Origin: Nitrospirales bacterium
GTDB lineage: Bacteria; Nitrospirota; Nitrospiria; Nitrospirales; UBA8639
Length of the DNA stretch: 6,020 nt
Reading direction: 5' to 3'
Assembly: GCA_029261305.1 (NCBI GenBank)
Contig: JAJDBO010000356.1
Span: 1 to 6,020, forward strand
The notes below the pieces were generated by a model. That model saw nothing but the letters and a program-made list of their open reading frames with translations, was not told where the DNA came from and did no database searches. The translations under genes were made by a program, and so were the position numbers. Below are positions 1 to 6,020 of the stretch, piece by piece. Every line of letters begins with the position of its first letter. Within the stretch, counting starts at the first letter, position 1.

Positions 1-749
1 CGTTCACTTTCAGGAAGATAGCCGCTGAGTTTTTCTTCAATCATCCGTGGGTTCTCTCCCTGAGCCAGGGACACTAACCCTTCAATCGTCATGGAACGAA
101 TCATGACAAGTTCTTTTGCCTTCATTTTTATTTTCCCTCCCATGGGAAGAAAAAATAGATTGGCCGCAGCCACGCCATACACCGTTGCCACGAAGGCTAC
201 GGCAATCCCACCACCTAACTTCGAAGGGTCAGCCAAATTTTCCATGACGTGAATGAGCCCAAGCACCGCACCAATAATCCCAACTGTAGGGGCATACCCA
301 CCAAACCCATCAAAGACCTTCCCAGCATTGGCAAATTCTTCTTCGAACATTTCGACTTCTACTTCCAAGATTTCCCGGATTTTTGGTGGTTCAGTTCCAT
401 CCACGACCATCTGCAGACCCTTTTTTAATAAGGGGTCTTCCAGCGTTTTGATTTTCCCTTCCAAGGCCAAGAGACCTTGTTTACGACTGAGGTTCGACAA
501 TTCGACTAGTTGACCAATCAGCCCCTTCGTATCGACATTCGCATTGACAAATACCATACTAATCGACTTCATGGCCTTCATGAATACCGGCATCGGAAAT
601 TGAAGCATCACGGCACCCAATGTTCCTCCAGCCACAATAATGAAGGCCGTGAGCTGCATGATTGAACTGAGATGTCCACCTTCAAGATGCTGCCCCAACA
701 CAATGGAGCCCAAAGCTATAATAATTCCGAGAATTGAAAGTATATCCAT
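1..749 (-). CDS. motA: MotA-type flagellar stator protein, C-terminus cut by window edge
   Basis: This is an inner-membrane stator subunit of the MotA/TolQ/ExbB family. With MotB it forms the ion channel that drives the flagellar rotor. 249 full codons are visible. Hydrophobic segments lie near residues 3-20, 32-50, 154-170 and 180-200. The cytoplasmic loop has the family motif LSRKQGLLALE (86-97), with R89 and E97 matching the charged residues that contact FliG in E. coli MotA (R90, E98). P154 in YAPTVGIIGAVLGL and P202 in FFLPMGGK match the two conserved channel prolines. The ATG is the first possible start, because an in-frame TGA lies three codons upstream. No good Shine-Dalgarno is seen, and the start is only 17 bases after the cheW stop, so translation may be coupled. 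The tail motif GENPRMIEEKL is near the usual C-terminus, so only a few residues should be missing. motB is expected next. The motC/pomA naming variants are also possible. Confidence 0.93.
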   Translation of the reverse strand, partial: MDILSILGIIIALGSIVLGQHLEGGHLSSIMQLTAFIIVAGGTLGAVMLQFPMPVFMKAMKSISMVFVNANVDTKGLIGQLVELSNLSRKQGLLALEGKIKTLEDPLLKKGLQMVVDGTEPPKIREILEVEVEMFEEEFANAGKVFDGFGGYAPTVGIIGAVLGLIHVMENLADPSKLGGGIAVAFVATVYGVAAANLFFLPMGGKIKMKAKELVMIRSMTIEGLVSLAQGENPRMIEEKLSGYLPESE

Positions 750-766
750 GGTGTATCAGCTTCTAT

Positions 767-1252
767 CTAGAATGTAGCTCCTTGGCTAAGTAGGCGGTTC
801 AAATTCAACATGATCAGCAAGCGTCCATCGATGCGTCCCACCCCCTTATGAAACTCTGCCCCTCCTTGCTTCCCATTCGGAGGTGGCTCAATAAGATTGG
901 ATGGCACTCGGAGGACTTCGGAGACGGAATCCACGACCAACCCTAAGATCACCCGGGACACGTCCACAACGACGATACGGGTTTCTTTCGTCCGCTCAGT
1001 TGCTGAAAGTCCAAAACGAAGACGCAAATCAATGATGGGGATGACCTTTCCACGAAGATTAATCACCCCTTCGACATAATAGGGCGCTTTAGGAACCGGG
1101 GTAATTTCCACCATGCGGATGATTTCCTGAACTTCCAAAATATCCACGGCATACTCTTCCGATCCAATTTCGAAACTGACGACTTGAAAGATTTCCTCAG
1201 AATAATTAGAGACATCCTCACTCATTTGCTTTTCATCGGCGGTTTGAATCAT
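767..1252 (-). CDS. cheW: Chemotaxis coupling protein CheW
   Basis: CheW is a small cytoplasmic adaptor that links MCP tips to the CheA kinase P5 domain in receptor arrays. The 161-residue product is one CheW domain (about residues 21-158) with a short acidic N-terminal tail, close to the usual family length. The hallmark GVINLRGKVIPIIDLR lies at 62-77, including the NLRG segment used for receptor and CheA contacts. A second conserved strand, LGLVVDSVSEVLRV, lies at 103-116. The start was set at the ATG at 1252 because an AGGGAGG sequence sits 8 bases upstream. The frame remains open to a GTG at 1306, but that would add 18 residues unlike the family. It lies between cheB and motA in the same direction. 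No receiver or kinase domain is attached, so it is a plain CheW and not CheV. Confidence 0.96.
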   Translation of the reverse strand: MIQTADEKQMSEDVSNYSEEIFQVVSFEIGSEEYAVDILEVQEIIRMVEITPVPKAPYYVEGVINLRGKVIPIIDLRLRFGLSATERTKETRIVVVDVSRVILGLVVDSVSEVLRVPSNLIEPPPNGKQGGAEFHKGVGRIDGRLLIMLNLNRLLSQGATF

Positions 1253-1260
1253 GTTGCTAT

Positions 1261-1267
1261 CCTCCCT
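1261..1267 (-). promoter_or_regulatory. Shine-Dalgarno sequence that fixes the cheW start
   Basis: Read on the minus strand this is AGGGAGG, nearly a full match to the 16S anti-Shine-Dalgarno core, with an 8-base spacer to the ATG at 1252. It favours that codon over the upstream in-frame GTG at 1306 and over the internal ATG at residue 10. Confidence 0.85.
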
Positions 1268-1344
1268 GATAACCCGGCATGCAGGCATGGCTCTGTGTAA
1301 CACCACATCCCGCTTCCATAGCTCCTAATTTCATCATTATTCAC

Positions 1345-2520
1345 TCACTGAGAGGCAGAGAGTCCCGCGAGCACCGCATCAGACGAAGCGGTTTTCGAAT
1401 GACGAGACAGCCAGGCCTGAATATCACCTGCGATTCTATCCAGGGGAATCACTTTATCCGCAACCCCCTGTTCTGCTACAGCCTTCGGCATCCCATACAC
1501 AATGCAACTGGCTTCATCTTGCGCAAAGACTGACCCTCCCGTGCGTTTAATCGCACGAGCGCCTTCAAGACCATCTTGTCCCATACCCGTCATCACCACA
1601 CCAATTACCTTGGGACCATAGAGATCCGCCGCAGACTGCATCAATAAATCTACCGAGGGGCGATAGGGCAAATGCTGTGGGTCGTCACTGATATGAGCCG
1701 TCACCATTTTCCCGTGGCCTTTCAACGTCATATGTTGTCCACCCGGCGCGATAAGAATGAGGCCTGGGCGCAACTGATCTCCCTCTTCCGCCTGACGTAT
1801 ATCCAAGGCACACAATTGATCTAACCGTTCGGCAAATGGTTTAGTGAAAAATTTCGGCATGTGCTGTGCCACGACAATGGGACATGGAAAGGTTGCCGGC
1901 AACAAGGTCAAGACAGCTTGGAGTGCTTGAGGCCCACCGGTGGATGACCCAATCACCAGCACCCCTGGATCACTCTGATCGACCGACAAGGCTCCTTTGA
2001 AGAGTGGAGGAGAAATCTCTGCCCTTTGATAAAAAGTTGGAGAATCTGATGAGGTGCGACCAACATTCGAACTGGTAAATCTTTTCATCCCTCCGCTGCG
2101 AATTTTACTCGACGCATTTGCCGCCGCCCGAATTTTCTCCTGCAATGGCTCCCGGATCATGGATATTTTCAACGATGATCCGCCTAAATGCTTTGGAATA
2201 AAATCAATGGCCCCAAGTTCCAAGGCACGGATCGTGATGGCCGCCCCGCCTTCAGTGAGGGAACTCACCATCACCACAGGAAGTGGATGTGTCTTCATAA
2301 CACGCTCCAAAACTGTCAAGCCATCCATTCCAGGCATATCGATATCAAGGGTCATCACGTCAAGGTCTAGGGACGCCACTTTCTGGAGTGCCTCCTCTCC
2401 ATTTTTGGCGGTATCCACAACCTCGATGTCCGAAGACTCTCTAAGCATGCTCGATATAGCCTTGCGCATAAACGCAGAATCATCAACAACCATGACGCGA
2501 ATCGGTGTATGTATGTTCAT
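1345..2520 (-). CDS. cheB: Chemotaxis protein-glutamate methylesterase/glutamine deamidase CheB
   Basis: CheB hydrolyses glutamyl methyl esters on MCPs, and in many species deamidates MCP glutamines, resetting receptor sensitivity after CheA phosphorylates it. The 391-residue product has the full two-domain layout. The receiver domain (about 6-125) shows D13/D14 in VVDDSAF, phospho-acceptor D59 in TLDIDMPGMDG, S86 in VVMVSSLT and K110 in DFIPK. A hydrophilic linker spans about 130-185. The esterase domain (about 187-372) carries the triad S193 in GSSTGGP, H220 in VVAQHMP and D316 in TGMGQDG. All expected catalytic residues are present. A tail of about 20 residues follows. The ATG at 2520 was chosen because it places the receiver motif at the usual distance, but no Shine-Dalgarno precedes it. 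A GTG at 2544 would add 8 residues and is less likely. cheR is not in the window. Confidence 0.96.
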   Translation of the reverse strand: MNIHTPIRVMVVDDSAFMRKAISSMLRESSDIEVVDTAKNGEEALQKVASLDLDVMTLDIDMPGMDGLTVLERVMKTHPLPVVMVSSLTEGGAAITIRALELGAIDFIPKHLGGSSLKISMIREPLQEKIRAAANASSKIRSGGMKRFTSSNVGRTSSDSPTFYQRAEISPPLFKGALSVDQSDPGVLVIGSSTGGPQALQAVLTLLPATFPCPIVVAQHMPKFFTKPFAERLDQLCALDIRQAEEGDQLRPGLILIAPGGQHMTLKGHGKMVTAHISDDPQHLPYRPSVDLLMQSAADLYGPKVIGVVMTGMGQDGLEGARAIKRTGGSVFAQDEASCIVYGMPKAVAEQGVADKVIPLDRIAGDIQAWLSRHSKTASSDAVLAGLSASQ

Positions 2521-2570
2521 AATAAAATTACTGAGTATCAACACCCTTCATTGTTTTAAAACCCATACAT

Positions 2571-2585
2571 ATGAGACATTCTCAT
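2571..2585. repeat. Short perfect inverted repeat upstream of cheB
   Basis: The arms ATGAGA and TCTCAT are separated by three bases and lie about 50 bases before the cheB start, in the heme-MCP/cheB gap. The stem is only six base pairs, A+T-rich, and has no following run of T on the transcript, so it is not a convincing terminator. It could be a weak hairpin or chance. A nearby 10-base palindrome, GTTTTAAAAC at 2553-2562, is also of unknown meaning. Confidence 0.3.
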
Positions 2586-2616
2586 CATCACCGGGGCCGA
2601 AAGCATATCCAAACGG

Positions 2617-4293
2617 TTACACACGGAAATTTCCGACAATCGACTGTAATTCCGTGGCTAAGATACTGAGATCATGGCTGGCCTTTGCGGACTCAGTTGA
2701 GCCACTGGAAGATTCGCGCGTCACCTGAGCAACCGTTTCCAAGTCAGAGGCAATCTGTCTCGTGGCCGTGGATTGCTCTTCCGCCGCTCCAGCAATTTTC
2801 TGAATCATTGAAGCCGTACTTTGCACCATCGCTTGAATTTGGGTCAGGGCATCCCCTGTTTTACTCGCTAACTCTACTCCACTGGTGACCTTCCCAGTGC
2901 CCTCCTCCATAGAAGACACGGCACTTTTTGTGTCCTTTTGAATTTGGCGAATCATATCTCCAATTTCTTTGGTCGCTTTGGTCGTCCGTTCGGCTAATTT
3001 ACGTACTTCATCAGCGACCACAGCAAAACCACGACCTTGTTCCCCAGCGCGAGCCGCTTCAATAGCAGCATTCAAAGCCAATAAGTTTGTTTGATCGGCA
3101 ATGTCTTCAATCACGCGAACGATCTCTCCGATTTGATCCGATGATTGCCCTAAGGTCGTGATGATCGTAGCGGATTGTCCCACGGCCTCAGAAAGTTGTT
3201 GCATCCCAGCCACAGTTTCCTCCACCACAGAATGACCAATTTGTGCTGTGCTTGTAGTTTCAAAGGCAATATTCGCGGCTTCCTGGGAGTTACGAGCCAC
3301 CTCACTCGCCGTCATAGTCATTTCTTCTACCGCAGACGCTGATTGGGCCATGCGTTGCGTTTGGGTATCAGCCCCTTTGGCCATTTCATCGGCGGTCGCC
3401 GACAATTCAGCCGAGGCAGACGCAACTTGATCGGTCACCTCTCCCACACGGCGAATCGACCCTTGAATCTTTTCTATAAATTGATTGAAGTTACCCGCCA
3501 GATCACCCAACTCATCTTTTCCTGACACAGGCACTCGTTTGGTCAGATCGCCTTCTCCCGCAGCAATATTACTAGTAATCGCGTTGAGTTGTCCGAGTGG
3601 AGCAAGAATGAATTTATGGAGTAACAGATACACCATGACCAGACTCGTCACGATGATGCCAACTAACAGTCCCCCTGTTCGTTTCATTGACCCAAGCATA
3701 TCGGATTGAATATTCGCCATTGGGATGGAGACAGATAACACGCCAAGTGTATCACCAACACTGGTTCCAGCATGACATCCAGTACATGCTTGAACCGTCG
3801 CTTTATCCGCACTCGCACGGCGAAACATCAGTTCCGACCCACTGCTTTCAATCGCTGTATAACTTTCTTGTCCTGTGGCAATGGCAGCCAACGCCTGGGT
3901 TTCAAAATTATCCTTGGGCTTGTTGGCAGGATTCAATGGCGTATCACTCACGAGTCGTGATTGAAAAATCTCACGTTCGCCCAGTGCTTCGCCAATCTCT
4001 CTCGTCGCCGTGGCAGGAAAAGGAATGGCATCAGGATTCGTCCCATGATCACGCGCCACGACAATTGAAGACCCGAACGAAGATCTTTTCATTTTACCAA
4101 CATAGTTTTTGGCAATATAACTTCGTGTCACTTCCACTTGCGCTTGAATCACCTTACCACGCTCTTCCAACTGACGGAGCATATTGGCCTCTTCTTGGCT
4201 GTATAAAAAATACAGCCCCACCAAGCTTAATACCGCGGCTATCACACCTAAGCTGAGAACCATTTTTGCGCCAATCTTCATATCCTCCAGCAT
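2617..4293 (-). CDS. Methyl-accepting chemotaxis protein with periplasmic c-type heme (Tll0287-like) sensor
   Basis: This 558-residue transmembrane chemoreceptor controls CheA through CheW. In order it has: TM1 (about 11-31); a periplasmic domain (about 32-203); TM2 (about 205-226); HAMP (about 227-280); and the helical signalling hairpin (about 285-558). The sensor resembles the DUF3365/Tll0287-like family: a long first helix with [13 protein letters not shown], then [15 protein letters not shown] (90-104), then CTGCH at 170-174. That CxxCH site should bind heme covalently after export, so a redox, oxygen or nitric oxide signal is inferred. The hairpin tip (about 390-437) has the invariant [20 protein letters not shown]. 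Likely methylation pairs are E323/E324 and E505/E506. There is no C-terminal CheR-tethering pentapeptide; it ends VGNFRV. The start was placed at the ATG at 4293 by a strong Shine-Dalgarno; the frame extends to 4362, but that adds 23 charged residues ahead of TM1. Confidence 0.94.
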   Translation of the reverse strand: MLEDMKIGAKMVLSLGVIAAVLSLVGLYFLYSQEEANMLRQLEERGKVIQAQVEVTRSYIAKNYVGKMKRSSFGSSIVVARDHGTNPDAIPFPATATREIGEALGEREIFQSRLVSDTPLNPANKPKDNFETQALAAIATGQESYTAIESSGSELMFRRASADKATVQACTGCHAGTSVGDTLGVLSVSIPMANIQSDMLGSMKRTGGLLVGIIVTSLVMVYLLLHKFILAPLGQLNAITSNIAAGEGDLTKRVPVSGKDELGDLAGNFNQFIEKIQGSIRRVGEVTDQVASASAELSATADEMAKGADTQTQRMAQSASAVEEMTMTASEVARNSQEAANIAFETTSTAQIGHSVVEETVAGMQQLSEAVGQSATIITTLGQSSDQIGEIVRVIEDIADQTNLLALNAAIEAARAGEQGRGFAVVADEVRKLAERTTKATKEIGDMIRQIQKDTKSAVSSMEEGTGKVTSGVELASKTGDALTQIQAMVQSTASMIQKIAGAAEEQSTATRQIASDLETVAQVTRESSSGSTESAKASHDLSILATELQSIVGNFRV

Positions 4294-4300
4294 GAAACTT

Positions 4301-4306
4301 CCTCCC
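4301..4306 (-). promoter_or_regulatory. Shine-Dalgarno sequence that fixes the heme-MCP start
   Basis: On the minus strand this reads GGGAGG, 7 bases before the ATG at 4293. It decides that start over the further upstream in-frame ATG at 4362. A second GGAGG falls inside the gene, only two bases before the ATG at residue 5, which is too close to be used well. Confidence 0.85.
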
Positions 4307-4425
4307 GTAGCCTTTTGCTTTTCACGGCTTCGATCTCTCATCCTATCGAGTCGTAGAAACAATCGGTTAATAACTAATGTACAATCCTAGATGACCCTCG
4401 AAAGCCCAAGGGCCACATCCTAAAT

Positions 4426-6020
4426 TTAGGTGAGTTGAAATCGTCTTAAGTCGCCTTGTAATTGTGACGCCATGCGTGACAAATCACTCGTGGCTGCCAC
4501 CACTTGTTCGACACTTCCTTCATTTTGTTGGCTCAATCCAGCCACCGCTTGTATACCACCCGCAATTTGTTCAGTCGCTCCCGTTTGTTCGTCAATCGAC
4601 CCAGCCAACTGCTGGACCATAGTCGTGACCTTCTGGACACCATCCACGATTTCGTTTAAGCGCGATCCCGCTTCATTGACCAAGTCCATACCGGTCTGCA
4701 CTTCTGTCGTTCCAGACTCCATGGATGCCACGGCTTCTTTTGTCCCCACCTGAACCGTTTCAATCACCCCAGCAATTTCCTTGGTGGCTTTGCCAGTTCT
4801 CTCAGCAAGCTTTCGAACTTCATCAGCCACCACCGCAAATCCTCGACCCTGCTCTCCGGCACGAGCCGCTTCAATCGCTGCGTTTAAGGCCAACAAATTC
4901 GTTTGATCAGCAATATCCTCAATGACACGAATGATCTCACCAATTTCTTGCGACCGTTGTCCTAAATCCTGAATGCGATCTGCGGACACCTGCATGGTAC
5001 TGGCGACAGCTTCCATCCCTCGGATCGAATTCGCCACGACCTCTCCGCCCTTCATCGCCGTTCCACTCAGTTCTTGGGCGGTCTGAGCCATCACTTGCGC
5101 ATTTCGAGCCATTTCATTAGCCGTCGCCGACATCTCCTCAACAGCGGAGGCCACATGCGTCGATTGGTTGGCCTGTTCTCGACTCGCCTGAGAAACCTGC
5201 GTTCCGTTGACGGACAATTCTTCCGCAGCCGCAGCCACAGTATGGGCCACTTGAGCTGTCTGCCCAATCATACCGTTGAGATTTTCCAAAAAGGCATTAA
5301 ACGCCTGCCCCATTTGTCCTAATTCATCCGCGCTTGTCACGGGCACACGCCCGGTCAAATCACCCTGTGACGCTTGCTCCGCGACTTCTACCACGGGTTT
5401 TATTTGGCGAACGACCGCTCGGCCGATGAAGAGTCCGATCGGAACAATCGCTCCTAGACACACCAGCACAGCAAGCCAAATATCTCGTTGAATGGAAATG
5501 GCTTCAGCTGCGGCTTCATCGGCTGGCACTCGAACTAGTACCGACCAATTCATCCCCGGGAATCCCAATGCACCCTTGAGATGGGTGTATCCTCCGGATT
5601 GCATAATGTTCTTTCTGGCATGAAGCGAGTTCATAAACCCACTCTTTCCTTGGATGGCCTCTTGAGCCATGGGCACGCCTTTTTCCACCAGATTTAACTT
5701 CATGATGACATTCTCAATGTCAAAGTTTACCGTTTCTGATCCATGCATCCGTGGGTCAAAATCTAAAATGACCCGTCCATCACTATCAAGAACCGTGAGT
5801 TCAGCGCCTTCCATCCCAGCAATCTTTAATTCCTGATATGTCTGCTCAAAAATCTCGCTGACTAACCCATATTTGGCACGATTCGTCCAATAGCCGATCA
5901 CGTCTCCCCCTTGGTACACAGGAGCAGAAAACCCAAGCGTCAAGCCACTATCTTCGGGGAAGATCACCTTCACGTCTTCATCCACATGGATGTCTTCGAC
6001 AAAAGTGCCTGTGGACGTAT
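4426..6020 (-). CDS. Methyl-accepting chemotaxis protein with Cache-like sensor, N-terminus outside window
   Basis: This is a transmembrane chemoreceptor whose 5' end lies beyond the right edge; 530 codons are visible. Numbered from the first full codon, residues 1-175 are the C-terminal part of an extracytoplasmic sensor. The stretch with [19 protein letters not shown] (30-48), [16 protein letters not shown] (74-89) and [14 protein letters not shown] (152-165) suggests a double Cache domain, which usually binds small ligands such as amino or organic acids; the ligand cannot be told. TM2 is about 179-200, HAMP about 201-253 and the signalling hairpin about 254-530. The tip (about 361-408) contains [21 protein letters not shown]294/E295 in [10 protein letters not shown] is a likely methylation site. 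It ends RRFQLT, with no CheR-tethering pentapeptide. The GTG at 5985 is internal and not the start, since the frame stays open to the window edge. It precedes the heme MCP by 132 bases. Confidence 0.93.
   Translation of the reverse strand, partial: TSTGTFVEDIHVDEDVKVIFPEDSGLTLGFSAPVYQGGDVIGYWTNRAKYGLVSEIFEQTYQELKIAGMEGAELTVLDSDGRVILDFDPRMHGSETVNFDIENVIMKLNLVEKGVPMAQEAIQGKSGFMNSLHARKNIMQSGGYTHLKGALGFPGMNWSVLVRVPADEAAAEAISIQRDIWLAVLVCLGAIVPIGLFIGRAVVRQIKPVVEVAEQASQGDLTGRVPVTSADELGQMGQAFNAFLENLNGMIGQTAQVAHTVAAAAEELSVNGTQVSQASREQANQSTHVASAVEEMSATANEMARNAQVMAQTAQELSGTAMKGGEVVANSIRGMEAVASTMQVSADRIQDLGQRSQEIGEIIRVIEDIADQTNLLALNAAIEAARAGEQGRGFAVVADEVRKLAERTGKATKEIAGVIETVQVGTKEAVASMESGTTEVQTGMDLVNEAGSRLNEIVDGVQKVTTMVQQLAGSIDEQTGATEQIAGGIQAVAGLSQQNEGSVEQVVAATSDLSRMASQLQGDLRRFQLT

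Noticed and set aside
1277..1290. GCATGC palindrome and repeated CATGCC in the cheB-cheW gap
   Set aside because: The repeats are six bases long, overlap each other, and have no operator-like symmetry or T run; they are probably chance.
1253..1306. Longer cheW starting at the GTG at 1306
   Set aside because: The extra 18 residues are not typical of CheW, and the ATG at 1252 has a near-perfect Shine-Dalgarno.
2054..2728. A 224-codon open frame on the plus strand
   Set aside because: It lies antisense to well-supported cheB and the 3' end of the heme MCP, crosses both genes, has no Shine-Dalgarno or recognisable domain, and reads as low-complexity shadow sequence.
3687..4256. A 189-codon open frame on the plus strand
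   Set aside because: It is fully antisense to the sensor region of the heme MCP, whose domain order is clear. Its translation is rich in His, Trp and Gln with no motif, as expected for a shadow frame.
4294..4362. Longer heme MCP starting at the ATG at 4362
   Set aside because: It would add 23 highly charged residues ahead of TM1. The ATG at 4293 has GGGAGG at good spacing and gives a normal short MCP N-terminus.
4404..4413. GCCC-AA-GGGC palindrome after the first MCP as a terminator
   Set aside because: The stem is four base pairs with a two-base loop, and only three T residues follow on the transcript, too little for an intrinsic terminator.
4294..4425. A sigma-28-like or sigma-70-like promoter in the gap before the heme MCP
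   Set aside because: A CCGAT element occurs within TTAACCGATTG, but no TAAA stands at the right distance. No convincing -35/-10 pair was found.

Overview
The window is a one-strand block of chemotaxis and motility genes. All five genes lie on the minus strand, so transcription runs from base 6020 towards base 1. In transcription order they are: a methyl-accepting chemotaxis protein (MCP) whose N-terminus lies beyond the right edge; a second, complete MCP with a periplasmic c-type heme site; the methylesterase cheB; the coupling protein cheW; and a motA-type flagellar stator gene whose last few codons run off the left edge. I see no RNA gene, mobile element, CRISPR array or convincing plus-strand gene. 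Plus-strand open frames are shadows of these genes.

Layout: 6020-4426 is the partial MCP with a Cache-like sensor. A 132-base gap follows, ending in a strong ribosome-binding site. 4293-2617 is the heme MCP. A 96-base gap holds a small inverted repeat. 2520-1345 is cheB, followed by a 92-base gap with a strong ribosome-binding site. 1252-767 is cheW. After 17 bases comes motA at 749-1. No gap exceeds 300 bases and none holds a convincing intrinsic terminator, so the genes could be one transcript or two overlapping ones; this is inference.

How the genes work together: the two receptors sense signals outside the inner membrane, one probably a redox or gas signal through heme and one probably a small ligand. 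They control a CheA kinase through CheW. CheB removes receptor methyl groups for adaptation, and MotA is half of the stator that drives flagellar rotation. CheA, CheY, CheR and MotB are not in the window and should be encoded nearby or elsewhere.

Organism: a motile, probably Gram-negative bacterium with a cytochrome c maturation system, since a CxxCH heme site lies in an exported domain. G+C looks close to half by eye. A heme-containing MCP and a short MotA beside che genes recall Nitrospirota or deltaproteobacterial lineages, but this is a weak guess from protein character only.
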